Positions 1 through 8,600 of a stretch of 64,000 nucleotides of DNA are shown in pieces. Below the pieces are notes generated by a model. That model did no database searches. It was not told where the DNA came from and saw only the letters and a program-made list of their open reading frames with translations. Source of the DNA: Reyranella sp. GTDB lineage: Bacteria > Pseudomonadota > Alphaproteobacteria > Reyranellales > Reyranellaceae. The position numbers and the translations under genes are program-made. Position 1 is the first letter of the stretch. Every line of letters begins with the position of its first letter. The stretch lies in assembly GCF_004297405.1 (NCBI RefSeq), contig NZ_SCVC01000012.1, forward strand, positions 310,001-374,000. The letters run 5' to 3'.

Positions 1-1
1 G

Positions 2-1222
2 GGGGTCGAAGTGCATGCCCAACTCGCCGAGCAAATGATCGAGCAGAAATTCCTGGCACGGCCCGATTTCGCCGATGGTGCGGAGTTTCTCTATCTCTTC
101 GCCATCGGTCTGCTGTTCGTCTGGTTGTTGCCGCGGCTCAGCGCCAGCCGGATGGCACTCGTCGCCACACTCTTCATCGCCATCGGCATCGTCGTACCGT
201 GGTTCGCCTTTACCCGGTATCACCTGCTGTTCGATCCCCTCTATCCGCCGGTGACGCTGGCGGCGATCTACATTGCTGGCTCGGCGACCGCCTTCATGCG
301 CACAGAGCGAGAGCGAGCCGAGATTCGCAACGCCTTCGGCCTCTACCTGTCGCCGGACATCGTCGAGCAGCTTGCTCGCAATCCACGGCTCCTGCAGCTC
401 GGTGGTGAGCAACGCGAGATTACCGTGATGTTCACCGACGTGCGTGGCTTTACGACGATTTCAGAGCAGTTCGACCCGCATGGGCTGACACGCTTCATGA
501 ACCGCTTCCTGACGCCCATGACCGACCTGATCCTGGGTCGGCGCGGCACCATCGACAAGTATATGGGTGACGCGATCATGGCATTCTGGAACGCACCATT
601 GCCGGTACCCGATCACGCCGCGCACGCGTGCGATGCGGCTTTGGCTATGCGGGCACGCCTGAGAGAATTGAACGACGAGTGGCGAGCCGAGTCCCTGGCG
701 GAAGGGAGAAAGCACATTGCGGTCAATATCGGCATCGGCCTGAATACCGGGCTCGCATCCGTCGGCAACTTCGGTTCAGCGCAGCGCTTCACTTATTCAT
801 GCCTCGGTGACGACGTGAACCTGGCATCGCGCCTCGAAAGCCAATGCAAGGCCTATGCGGTCGGTATCATCATCGGGGGAAAGACTCAGGCGCAGGTAGG
901 GGAGTACGCCACACTCGAACTCGACCGCGTGATGGTGAAGGGCAGGACAGAGCCCGAGTGCATCTTTGCTTTGCTGGGAGATGCTGGCCTCGCGCAGTCA
1001 GCCGGCTATCGGGCCCTGGTGGACCGACAGGCGGCGTTCCTGCACCTGTATCGTGCCGGCAGATTCACCGAAGCGCTGGAGACGATCGATGCCTGCCGTG
1101 CTGCCGCGGCAGCGATTGACTGGGAGCAGGGTTACTACGAGATGATGAGCAAGCGCATCAATGCGCTGGCCCTCGAACCGCCGCTCAATTGGACGGCCGT
1201 ACATATCGCGGACGAAAAGTGA
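2..1222 (+). CDS. Adenylate/guanylate cyclase with CHASE2 sensor domain, 5' end outside window
   Basis: Class III nucleotide cyclase, expected to make cAMP (or cGMP) at the cytoplasmic face of the membrane. The frame is open to the window edge, and its first residues (GVEVHAQ) match the end of a CHASE2 periplasmic sensor domain, so the true start lies upstream; the GTG at 11 is probably internal. About three membrane helices follow (residues 25-95 from the GTG), then the usual FGLYLSPDIVEQL linker and the catalytic domain. Metal-binding aspartates are visible in FTDVRGFT and MGDAIMAFWN, and LGDDVNLASRLE is conserved. The tail after the cyclase domain is about 90 residues. Family call is firm; the signal sensed is unknown. 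Confidence 0.9.
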   Translation, partial: GVEVHAQLAEQMIEQKFLARPDFADGAEFLYLFAIGLLFVWLLPRLSASRMALVATLFIAIGIVVPWFAFTRYHLLFDPLYPPVTLAAIYIAGSATAFMRTERERAEIRNAFGLYLSPDIVEQLARNPRLLQLGGEQREITVMFTDVRGFTTISEQFDPHGLTRFMNRFLTPMTDLILGRRGTIDKYMGDAIMAFWNAPLPVPDHAAHACDAALAMRARLRELNDEWRAESLAEGRKHIAVNIGIGLNTGLASVGNFGSAQRFTYSCLGDDVNLASRLESQCKAYAVGIIIGGKTQAQVGEYATLELDRVMVKGRTEPECIFALLGDAGLAQSAGYRALVDRQAAFLHLYRAGRFTEALETIDACRAAAAAIDWEQGYYEMMSKRINALALEPPLNWTAVHIADEK

Positions 1223-1300
1223 GCGATCGTGATCTGAGCTCAGAAACTCTTCCATCCGCCCCGAGCAGGACGGCGCCTATGTGCCTCAGCGCGCGCGTCG

Positions 1301-1867
1301 CTATGGTGACGCCACCTGACACGAAGCCCTGTCGACGAAGTAGTTGACCCTTGGCCCCATGACCGCAATCCCGGCGCGAACGCCAGGTCCGATCTGTGAC
1401 GCCATGGCGCGCGTGTCGGTCACCAGATTGCCGCCGTTGGTGAAGCGGCATTCGACGACAGGCTCAACCGGATTGCTGCTGTTGTTGTTCAGGTAAAGGA
1501 CGACCTGCCAGCGCTGCCCAGGCACGGCTCGGAGTGTGGGGTTCTCCATGTTGACGATCGGCACCGTCGGTCCGGCTGTGATCGGCACGGAGCCGACCGG
1601 CCTGGGGGTCACCCTCTGCACGACTCCCTGTGCCGGCGCGGTCTGGCTGGTCGGATCGAAGGCGTGATCTTCGGGGAGGATCGGCTTGCCGCCCTGGCCG
1701 ACATTCTCCGGCGTCCAGACCATTCCGGACTTGGGATCACGGAACTCGGGCGCGCCCGTAGTGGCTGTCACGTCGACGGCGCTCTTGGGTGCCTGCGCCA
1801 GCGCAGCGGGTGCGAGGGCCATGCCGAGCAGGCAAAACGAAATTGTCGTCAGTGATCCACTATTCAT
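1301..1867 (-). CDS. Secreted protein of unknown function (two-cysteine, GPTVPIV family), copy 1
   Basis: A 188-residue protein with a Sec signal peptide ending ALAQA near residue 25. Start chosen at the ATG at 1867 because AGGAGG lies 5-6 bases upstream; an in-frame extension to 1900 lacks this. The mature part has a region rich in Pro and Gly, a conserved stretch RPVGSVPITAGPTVPIV, and two late cysteines (ECRF and ASCQVASP) that could form a disulfide. It follows an HdeD gene by 29 bases on the same strand and is probably co-transcribed. A clear paralogue lies at 58761-59336, again just downstream of an HdeD gene. I do not recognise a named domain; a periplasmic or surface role is inferred. 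Confidence 0.8.
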   Translation of the reverse strand: MNSGSLTTISFCLLGMALAPAALAQAPKSAVDVTATTGAPEFRDPKSGMVWTPENVGQGGKPILPEDHAFDPTSQTAPAQGVVQRVTPRPVGSVPITAGPTVPIVNMENPTLRAVPGQRWQVVLYLNNNSSNPVEPVVECRFTNGGNLVTDTRAMASQIGPGVRAGIAVMGPRVNYFVDRASCQVASP

Positions 1868-1896
1868 CGCCGCCTCCTTTGGATGAGAGCGTTTCG

Positions 1897-2463
1897 TCAA
1901 GAACGAGACTTCAAGCCCAAGCCGATGGAAATCCAGCCAACTCCAGTGAAGATGAGATCAATGGCGAGGAAGATACCGAGAATGTAGATGCCACCGACCG
2001 GCCACTGCGCCACGATCACCAAGCCGACGAGCAGGGTGACCACGCCGGCCAGCACGACAACGACCCAGGGCGATCCAGCCTTCATGCTGAAGGCGAGGAT
2101 GATCTTGGCGATGCCAGAGGCCACCAGAAATGCGCCGAGCATCAGAGTGAGTAGCTTGGCGGTGAGAAGCGGATTCTCCAGGGTCAGGATGCCAGCTACG
2201 ATGTAGAGCGCGCCGAGCAACATCCAGAGCAGGAACTTCCCCCACGACTTGAGCTGGAACGCGTTGAGGACCTCTGCCACGCCGGCGACGATCATCATGA
2301 TGCCAACCAGGAACACCGTAACGGCCGTGGCGAAGGCTACGCTCGATAGAGCGACGATCCCCGCAACCAGATAAACGACGCCGAGAGCTATGATCCATCC
2401 ACTTTTCGCGCGCAGCGGCTCGCTGGACGAGGGGACTGGGGGCTGTGTCTCCGAGACGGTCAT
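1897..2463 (-). CDS. HdeD-family (DUF308) membrane protein, copy A1
   Basis: A 188-residue integral membrane protein with about six hydrophobic helices, of the HdeD/DUF308 type; E. coli HdeD is linked to acid resistance at high cell density. Start set at the ATG at 2463, preceded by GGAGAGGAG; it begins MTVSETQPP and has a short cytoplasmic N terminus before SGWIIALGVVYLVAGIVALSS. It lies 13 bases after the next HdeD gene and just ahead of the secreted two-cysteine gene, suggesting a three-gene operon. Its closest relative in the window is the protein at 59404-59970 (shared LRAKSGW and VGIMM segments). Biochemical function is not known. Confidence 0.85.
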   Translation of the reverse strand: MTVSETQPPVPSSSEPLRAKSGWIIALGVVYLVAGIVALSSVAFATAVTVFLVGIMMIVAGVAEVLNAFQLKSWGKFLLWMLLGALYIVAGILTLENPLLTAKLLTLMLGAFLVASGIAKIILAFSMKAGSPWVVVVLAGVVTLLVGLVIVAQWPVGGIYILGIFLAIDLIFTGVGWISIGLGLKSRS

Positions 2464-2476
2464 TTGTGCTCCTCTC

Positions 2477-3058
2477 CTAGATGGACAGTGGATCGGTCCT
2501 GCGTGACGCAAGCGCCATGGCAACGTACGCCCAGCCGCCGAAGATCAGGGAAATGCCGGCGACCGTCGCAGGCGTAAACGAATGGCCGTAGGGCAGCTTC
2601 ATCAGCAACAGAACACTGACGATCAGGGCGACGCAGCCGGACACGAGAAACCAATGCCATCCGGCCTGACGCCGAACCTTCCATGCAAAGGCGATCTGCG
2701 TTGCGCCATGCACCGCGAAGATGATCGCAATCAGGATAGTGATCGTGACGATGCCCCGAAAGGGATCAAGGTAGATCAGGACACCTCCGATCGCGGCCAC
2801 GATGCCGAGCAGAAGATGCCAGATGAATCCCGTCCAGTTCAGCATCTTGGCAGCCTGCATGATTTGCACGAAGCCACTGACCATGAGGACGCTGCCTAGT
2901 ATCTCGTTGGCGGGAACGCCGGACACCGCTGGAAACACGATCGCCACGGCGCCTGCAACGATCAGCACGACCCCCAACAGCACCAGCCAGGGCCACTTGA
3001 GCCGAAAGACTTCGGCGGCGTGCAGGCGTGCCTCTGGCCCTGTGTATCGGATACTCAT
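2477..3058 (-). CDS. HdeD-family (DUF308) membrane protein, copy B1
   Basis: A 193-residue, roughly six-helix membrane protein of the DUF308 family. The ATG at 3058 is preferred because GGGAGG lies 6 bases upstream; the open frame continues to 3295 without supporting signals. Typical HdeD segments are seen: WPWLVLLGVVLIVAGAVAIV near residue 23 and a Pro-Tyr-Gly-His-Ser segment near the last loop. It resembles 51291-51878 more than its neighbour A1 (shared KLPY.HSFTPATV.GIS loop). It is first in the minus-strand set with 1897-2463 and 1301-1867 and is divergent from the AI-2E-family gene, sharing a 142-base promoter region. A stress-related membrane role is inferred from family only. Confidence 0.85.
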   Translation of the reverse strand: MSIRYTGPEARLHAAEVFRLKWPWLVLLGVVLIVAGAVAIVFPAVSGVPANEILGSVLMVSGFVQIMQAAKMLNWTGFIWHLLLGIVAAIGGVLIYLDPFRGIVTITILIAIIFAVHGATQIAFAWKVRRQAGWHWFLVSGCVALIVSVLLLMKLPYGHSFTPATVAGISLIFGGWAYVAMALASRRTDPLSI

Positions 3059-3200
3059 CCAGCCTCCCGCTCGACGTGATCGTCGTTCGGTACTTGGCAC
3101 TTCGACAACGTCGCGATACCTTACAACTTCCAGTATATTAGCCCAACGGCGCGATAGTCGCCAGCCGTGCGGCCAAGACCGCTGCCCGGGGGGCTGGTTC

Positions 3201-4307
3201 ATGACGACAGAGGCCCCAGCATCATCGGCGCCATTGGGCACAGGCGCGGCAGGCCAAGCCCAAGGAGCGTCAGTCGGTCCGGTCCAGGCCAGCATGCTTG
3301 GAGCGCCGCAGGCTTTGGCGTTGACAGTACTTGCTGTCGTCGCGGTGCTGGCGCTCTCCTGGTACTACGCGACAAGCCTGTTGCTGTTGTTCGCCGGCAT
3401 CCTGTTCGCCGTGCTGCTCGACGCCTGCACGCGCGGTCTCGCTCGGATCGTGCCGCTGACGCGCCCCTGGCGATTCGGACTGGTCATGCTGGTCTTCGGC
3501 TGCACTGCGGCGGTGGCGATCAGCTGGGGCATCGATCGAGCGCCAACGCAGGTGCGCAGCCTGTTCCGGGTGATGGACACGCAACTCGGCGTCCTTGAGA
3601 GCCATCTTGCGGCTTTCGATATCGACCTGTTCGGACCGGGCGGGCGACAGGATCTCTCGCATCTGATCGCCGACCCCGGGCGCCTGTTCGGCCACGTTCA
3701 CTATGCCGTAAGCGGTGCTTACGCGGTCGCGATCAACACGATCGTCATCGTGTGCTTAGGCCTGTTCTTCGCCGGCAATCCTGCTGGTTACCGAGAGGGT
3801 GCGCTGAAGCTCGTGCCGATACGCGCACGGGTGCGCGTGCGCTCCGTCCTGAACGAGATGGGCCAGATGCTACGCGGCTGGCTGCTCGGGCAGCTCCTGC
3901 GTGGCGCCGTTGTGGCGATACTGCTGGCGGTCACCTTGCATCTGCTCGGTGTGCCAGGTGCGGGATTGCTTGGCCTGCAGGCGGGGGTGGCCAACTTCAT
4001 TCCCTATCTCGGCCCGTTGATCGCCGCCTTCCCAGTGGCTCTGGTGGCTATGCCGCTCGGCCTATCGACGCTCGCCTGGGTCATGGTCATCTACTTCACG
4101 ATCCAGACCATCGAGGGCTTCGTGATAGCCCCGCTGATCCAGAAGGGCGCCGTGAATGTGGCACCGGCCTGGACCCTGTTCGCCATCGTGATCTTCGGGG
4201 CGATGTTCGGGGCAATGGGCATGGCGCTCGCTGCTCCCCTGGTTGCACTCGGCCGGATCGCCGTCCTGCGGTTCTACGTCGAGGATTGGCTGAAGGATCG
4301 CGGCTAG
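3201..4307 (+). CDS. AI-2E family transporter (PerM-like permease)
   Basis: A 368-residue multi-helix permease of the AI-2E transporter/PerM superfamily, whose members export small molecules or exchange ions. ATG at 3201 is chosen because residues 1-30 are a polar cytoplasmic leader followed by the first helix (ALALTVLAVVAVLALSW); the weak GGGGGG upstream gives little help. The later part carries the family's helical pairs and the PYLGPLIAAFP segment followed by IEGFVIAPLIQ. It is divergent from HdeD copy B1. Its stop overlaps the stop of the convergent hydrolase gene within one CTAG. The substrate cannot be inferred; the AI-2E name should not be taken literally. Confidence 0.85.
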   Translation: MTTEAPASSAPLGTGAAGQAQGASVGPVQASMLGAPQALALTVLAVVAVLALSWYYATSLLLLFAGILFAVLLDACTRGLARIVPLTRPWRFGLVMLVFGCTAAVAISWGIDRAPTQVRSLFRVMDTQLGVLESHLAAFDIDLFGPGGRQDLSHLIADPGRLFGHVHYAVSGAYAVAINTIVIVCLGLFFAGNPAGYREGALKLVPIRARVRVRSVLNEMGQMLRGWLLGQLLRGAVVAILLAVTLHLLGVPGAGLLGLQAGVANFIPYLGPLIAAFPVALVAMPLGLSTLAWVMVIYFTIQTIEGFVIAPLIQKGAVNVAPAWTLFAIVIFGAMFGAMGMALAAPLVALGRIAVLRFYVEDWLKDRG

Positions 4308-5761
4308 CGAGGCGCGGCGATACTCTGCTCGATGCGCTCGAGAAGATAGGGGAAGAACGGGTTCGATGACACGCGAAGCAGCGTGTCGAGGTTCAGGATC
4401 AGCACCCCGCGTTCGCCGCGCGGGGCGATCGACCCGAGATGGACGCCGAAGAATTCGTCGGTCTTGTCGGGCTGCATGCCATACAGCGAGTCGCTCATTG
4501 GAAACGGCAGGGCGACGTGCGACAGCGAGAAGATGCCGGCGGGGAAGGCGAGCGCCAGCGGACGCGTCTGCTCTGTCGAGGCGCCAGCCTCCGTCACTCG
4601 CTCGACGACGTCGTAGGTGTCGACAGCGGCGTTGGTGATGGTGACTGTCCGGAATTTCCTTGGCGGATCGACCAGAATCCGGGTCAAAACCGATTCGGCC
4701 GCGTTCCGCATAAGGGGGCCGACAACGGCCGCGCGGTTTAGATCAAATAGCACGAGCTCACTGCCATTGGCTGGCAGGTGCGCGTAAAGCGCCGTGAGAA
4801 TGGCGGGCGTGCTGACCGTGAAGTCGACGACAGACTGGAAGGTGAGCACAGGTGGCAGGCGATCCAGCCTGCCATCGTTCGCAGAGCGCCGGATGCGGTC
4901 CTGCAAGGCAACGGTCAAACGGTGTGACTGGCGGGCACCATTGACCGGGAAGGAGTTGTACTTGAACGGGTTGAACTCTGGGACAATGCCAAGCCACGCG
5001 GCCTTGGCGAACGCGGGCAGCAGGGCGGGCAGCGAAGCAATGCCGACGAAGCGCGCGAAGCTCGTGATGCCGATCATGGGCGAGATCAGGATGAGCCGGT
5101 CAGGTCGTGCCAGTCGTTCGTCCTCGAGAGCGTCGAGGGCATATTTCATTGCCAGCGCACCGCCGTTGGAGAAGCCTACGATGTGCAGCGGCTTCGATGG
5201 GGCGCGCCGGACAGCCTCGCGCACGGCCAGACGCGTGGCGGCATCCCAGTCCTCCCATTCGACATCGGTCAAGGCGGCCGGCACTGTGCCGTGAGCTGGC
5301 ATCCGAATGGCCACAGCTACGAAGCCCAGCTCGCGATAGCGTCGGGCGATATGGCGCAGGCTGTATGGGGAATCGGTCAGCCCGTGCAACAGCACGACCG
5401 CTCCGACCGGAGCCCCGTCGGGTTCGAGGATGTAGGAGCGATTCCAGTCGTGGGCGAAGTTGCCGGGATAGATCGGGCTGCCTGCGTAGAACCGGTTGCC
5501 AAGGGCATGGGCCTGGGCATCGACCTTGTCGACAACCTCTGCACGCACGTCGCGGAAGATCGCCTCTTCAGCTTTGATGTATTCCGCCCAATCGACCTTG
5601 TCGATCTGGGACGCGTGCATGTCGCTGGGCACATAGGTGTGCCAAAGTTCGAGCGGCGGCCCGCGCTGCGAATCCCAAGCCCGCGCCACGATGAGTGTCA
5701 CCGCGACCACGCTCAGCACGAGCAACAAGCGTTTCAGCAGCCGAACCAGTCTAGTCGCCAT
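4304..5761 (-). CDS. Membrane-anchored alpha/beta hydrolase, copy 1
   Basis: A 485-residue serine hydrolase with an N-terminal signal anchor (residues 5-27). The alpha/beta-hydrolase core shows VVLLHGLTDSPYSLRHIARR (oxyanion region) and the nucleophile elbow GFSNGG, as in the Hydrolase_4/monoglyceride-lipase-like group. SLSHVALPFP near residue 420 may carry the catalytic His. The ATG at 5761 fits the start of the close paralogue at 57245-58720, with which it shares long near-identical stretches from AWDSQRGPP onward. Substrate is unknown; an ester or short lipid is plausible. The 4-base overlap with the convergent permease gene leaves no room for a terminator between them. Confidence 0.85.
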   Translation of the reverse strand: MATRLVRLLKRLLLVLSVVAVTLIVARAWDSQRGPPLELWHTYVPSDMHASQIDKVDWAEYIKAEEAIFRDVRAEVVDKVDAQAHALGNRFYAGSPIYPGNFAHDWNRSYILEPDGAPVGAVVLLHGLTDSPYSLRHIARRYRELGFVAVAIRMPAHGTVPAALTDVEWEDWDAATRLAVREAVRRAPSKPLHIVGFSNGGALAMKYALDALEDERLARPDRLILISPMIGITSFARFVGIASLPALLPAFAKAAWLGIVPEFNPFKYNSFPVNGARQSHRLTVALQDRIRRSANDGRLDRLPPVLTFQSVVDFTVSTPAILTALYAHLPANGSELVLFDLNRAAVVGPLMRNAAESVLTRILVDPPRKFRTVTITNAAVDTYDVVERVTEAGASTEQTRPLALAFPAGIFSLSHVALPFPMSDSLYGMQPDKTDEFFGVHLGSIAPRGERGVLILNLDTLLRVSSNPFFPYLLERIEQSIAAPR

Positions 5762-5993
5762 GTCGGCTCATGGTAGCACACGAACGCGTGCGGAGGTTGT
5801 GTGCCTTTCGCGAAATAACTATAGTGAAAGCTCAGCGCGTCGAACGAGCATGTCGTGTTGATGTCGGATTTTTATGACAAGCCGTTCCCACCGATTGCCG
5901 CGAATATCCCTCCAGCTCGGTGCCGGCGATCCTCATAATGTCGCGATAGCGCTGGTATCCTCTCAGTTCAGAGTTCTTCGGAGGTGATCGCCG

Positions 5994-7019
5994 ATGTCCG
6001 TCGAGCGTCCGTCCCAACTGATCGACCTCGCGTTACAGGGTGGTGGCTCGCATGGCGCTTTCACGTGGGGCGTGCTGGACCGGCTCCTGGAGGAGCCCTG
6101 GCTGCATATCGAAGCCATTTCCGGGACATCGGCCGGCGCCATGAACGCCGCCGTGATGGTCGACGGCCATGCCTGTGGCGGCAACGAGCGCGCCCGGGAA
6201 GCACTCGAAGCCTTCTGGCGGCGCGTCTCCCGCGCCGCCGCGTTCAGCCCCCTGCAACGCAGTCCGATGGACGTGGTGCTTGGCCGCTGGTCGCTCGATC
6301 ACTCACCCACGTACATCGCCTTCGATCTGATGTCGCGGCTCTTCTCGCCCTACGATCTCGCCGTTGGCGCACCCAATCCGTTGACCGCAGTGCTTTCCGA
6401 GTCGATCGACTTCGCGCGTCTCGCTGCTGCGCCCATCAAGCTCTTCATCACGGCGACCAATGTGCGAACCGGACGGCCACGCGTGTTCCGCAATGCCGAT
6501 CTGTCACCCGACGTACTGCTGGCCTCGGCTTGCCTGCCGGCGATGTTCCAGGCCGTCGAGATCGACGGCGAAGCCTACTGGGACGGCGGCTATTCGGGCA
6601 ATCCGACCATGACGCCGCTGGTGCAGGAGTGCGTCTCGGACGACACGATCCTGGTCGCCATCAATCCGGTGGAGCGGCCGGGTGTCCCGCGTTCGGCGCG
6701 AGACATCCTCAATCGCCTGAACGAAGTCTCGTTCAACGCCGTGCTGCTGAAGGAGCTGCGCATGATGGCGTTGCTGCGGCAGGTCACGGCCACCGCCGAT
6801 GCTGAAGTCGCACATTGGTCGCGCATGCGCGTCCACATGATCAGGAGCGACATGCTGGTCGAGCTCGGCTCCTCGTCCAAGCTCAATGCCGAATGGGCAT
6901 TCCTGTGCCTGCTTCGCGACGAGGGCCGTCGCGCCGCGGACGGTTTTCTGGCGGCGCACGGCAAGGACCTGGGGCAGCGCTCCACACTCGATATCGACCG
7001 ACTGCTGGAAGGCGTCTGA
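5994..7019 (+). CDS. Patatin-like phospholipase
   Basis: A 341-residue cytoplasmic patatin-family lipase (acyl hydrolase of phospholipids). The oxyanion loop is QGGGSHGAF near residue 15, the nucleophile motif GTSAG places Ser at 46, and the catalytic Asp is in DGGYSGNP near residue 197, giving a complete Ser-Asp dyad. The start ATG has an unusually strong Shine-Dalgarno, GGAGGTGATC, 4 bases upstream. There is no signal peptide. The stop overlaps the start of the following GntP permease by one base (TGATG), so translation is probably coupled. The pairing suggests the permease handles a product or relative of the lipase substrate, such as a hydroxy acid; that is inference. Confidence 0.9.
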   Translation: MSVERPSQLIDLALQGGGSHGAFTWGVLDRLLEEPWLHIEAISGTSAGAMNAAVMVDGHACGGNERAREALEAFWRRVSRAAAFSPLQRSPMDVVLGRWSLDHSPTYIAFDLMSRLFSPYDLAVGAPNPLTAVLSESIDFARLAAAPIKLFITATNVRTGRPRVFRNADLSPDVLLASACLPAMFQAVEIDGEAYWDGGYSGNPTMTPLVQECVSDDTILVAINPVERPGVPRSARDILNRLNEVSFNAVLLKELRMMALLRQVTATADAEVAHWSRMRVHMIRSDMLVELGSSSKLNAEWAFLCLLRDEGRRAADGFLAAHGKDLGQRSTLDIDRLLEGV

Positions 7020-8473
7020 TGGGTCTGGCCGGAGTCCTGTTCGGCCTGGCCCTTCTGGTATGGCTCGCCTTCCGGGGCTGGAGCGTGCTCTTGCTCGCGC
7101 CCGCGGCGGCCCTCGTGGCCGCGGCCTTTGCCGGTGAGCCGCTGCTGGCGCACTGGACGCAGACTTTCATGGGCAGCGCCGCTCAATTCCTCGCGCAGTT
7201 CTTTCCGCTGTTCCTGATGGGCGCGCTGTTCGGCAAGCTGATGGAGGACAGCGGCTCGGTCACTGCGATCGCGCAATGGATGACAGAGCGCCTGGGCACC
7301 AGGCGCGCCATGCTCGCCGTGGTCCTGGCCGGTGCGCTAGTGACGTACGGCGGCGTCAGCCTGTTCGTCGCTTTCTTCGTTCTGGCGCCGATGGCCGAGG
7401 CGTTGTTTCGCGCCGCCGCCATTCCGCGCCGGCTGATGCCGGCGGCGCTCGCACTTGGCACTTCCACCTTTACCATGTCGGCGCTGCCGGGCACGCCGGC
7501 GATCCAGAACGCCATCCCCATGCCGTTCTTCGGCACCACACCCTTCGCGGCGCCCGGGCTGGGCGTGATCGCCGCGGCCGTCATGCTGGGCTTCGGCCTG
7601 TGGTGGCTGGAACGGGCGCGTGCGTCGGCGAGACGGCGCGGCGAGGGGTTTGGCAGCGATGCGTCGGCACCCGTGGACGTCGCCGCCGACGATCCGCTGG
7701 TACGTGAACGAGCCACCACAGCACAAGCTTTCGACCCGGCGGAGATTCATCATTCGCGAGCCACCGACGCTCCGCCGCCCATTCTGCTGGCGGTGCTGCC
7801 GCTGGTCGTCGTCATCGGCGTAAATCTTCTGATGTCGTTTGTCATCCTGCCGCGCATGGACACCGCGTTTCTCGCGGAGCCGCGCTGGGGCGGCACTTCG
7901 CTATCAGCGGTCGGCGGCGTGTGGTCGGTGGCGGCAGCGCTCGCCGCCGCGATCGTCGTGTTGCTGCTCGCCAACGGGCGGCGCCTGCCCGCGGTGCGGC
8001 AGAGCATGGATGCCGGCGCCAATGCCTCCGTGTTGCCGGCGATCAGCGTGGCGAGCCTGGTCGGCTTCGGGGCGGTGGTGGCGGCATTGCCTGCCTTCGC
8101 CGTCGTGCGCGACTGGGTGCTGGGCATCGAAGGCGGGCCTTTGGTTTCGCTCGCCATCGCCACGAACATCCTGTCCGCACTGACCGGTTCGGCGTCAGGC
8201 GGCCTCACCATTGCACTCGATGCGCTCGGGCCGACCTACATGAGGCTCGCGGCGGAACACGGCATCGATCCGGCGCTGATGCATCGCGTGGCGGTGATCG
8301 GCGCGGGCACTCTCGACAGCCTGCCGCACAACGGCGCGGTGGTGACCCTGCTCGCGGTCTGCGGGTCGACGCACGCCAAGAGCTACCTCGACATTGTCAT
8401 GACGGGCATCGTGAGCGCGCTGCTTGCGCTGGTCGTCGTGATCACACTCGGCAGCCTATTCGGATCGTTCTGA
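7019..8473 (+). CDS. GntP-family permease
   Basis: A 484-residue inner-membrane transporter of the GntP (gluconate/hydroxyacid:H+ symporter) family, with about 12 hydrophobic helices and a longer cytoplasmic loop at residues 200-250. The start ATG at 7019 overlaps the patatin stop codon (TGATG); an in-frame extension to 6815 would lie wholly inside the lipase gene and is rejected. Family features include the FGKLMEDSGSVTAIAQW segment near residue 75 and LPHNGAVVTLLAVCG near residue 437, as in hydroxybutyrate-type permeases. The coupled upstream lipase and the second patatin gene 128 bases downstream suggest a lipid- or polyester-derived acid as substrate, which is not proven. Confidence 0.85.
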   Translation: MGLAGVLFGLALLVWLAFRGWSVLLLAPAAALVAAAFAGEPLLAHWTQTFMGSAAQFLAQFFPLFLMGALFGKLMEDSGSVTAIAQWMTERLGTRRAMLAVVLAGALVTYGGVSLFVAFFVLAPMAEALFRAAAIPRRLMPAALALGTSTFTMSALPGTPAIQNAIPMPFFGTTPFAAPGLGVIAAAVMLGFGLWWLERARASARRRGEGFGSDASAPVDVAADDPLVRERATTAQAFDPAEIHHSRATDAPPPILLAVLPLVVVIGVNLLMSFVILPRMDTAFLAEPRWGGTSLSAVGGVWSVAAALAAAIVVLLLANGRRLPAVRQSMDAGANASVLPAISVASLVGFGAVVAALPAFAVVRDWVLGIEGGPLVSLAIATNILSALTGSASGGLTIALDALGPTYMRLAAEHGIDPALMHRVAVIGAGTLDSLPHNGAVVTLLAVCGSTHAKSYLDIVMTGIVSALLALVVVITLGSLFGSF

Positions 8474-8600
8474 ACAGTCGCACGCTCATGCCGGGCGGCA
8501 CGTGTTCTCGCGGCCTCGACCGTGACATCAATCCCCCCCTCTACGCTTCAACCTTCACGGGAGCTAAGCTCGGCCATGACCTATCGAATGAGGGCCCGTC

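Noticed and set aside
3100..3135. TTGGCAC word in the HdeD/AI-2E divergent region as another GGGAC site
   Set aside because: It lacks the second half-site at 20 bp and the GGGAC core.
6006..6018. GTCCCAA word at the start of the patatin gene
   Set aside because: It is inside coding sequence and has no partner half-site at 19-20 bp.
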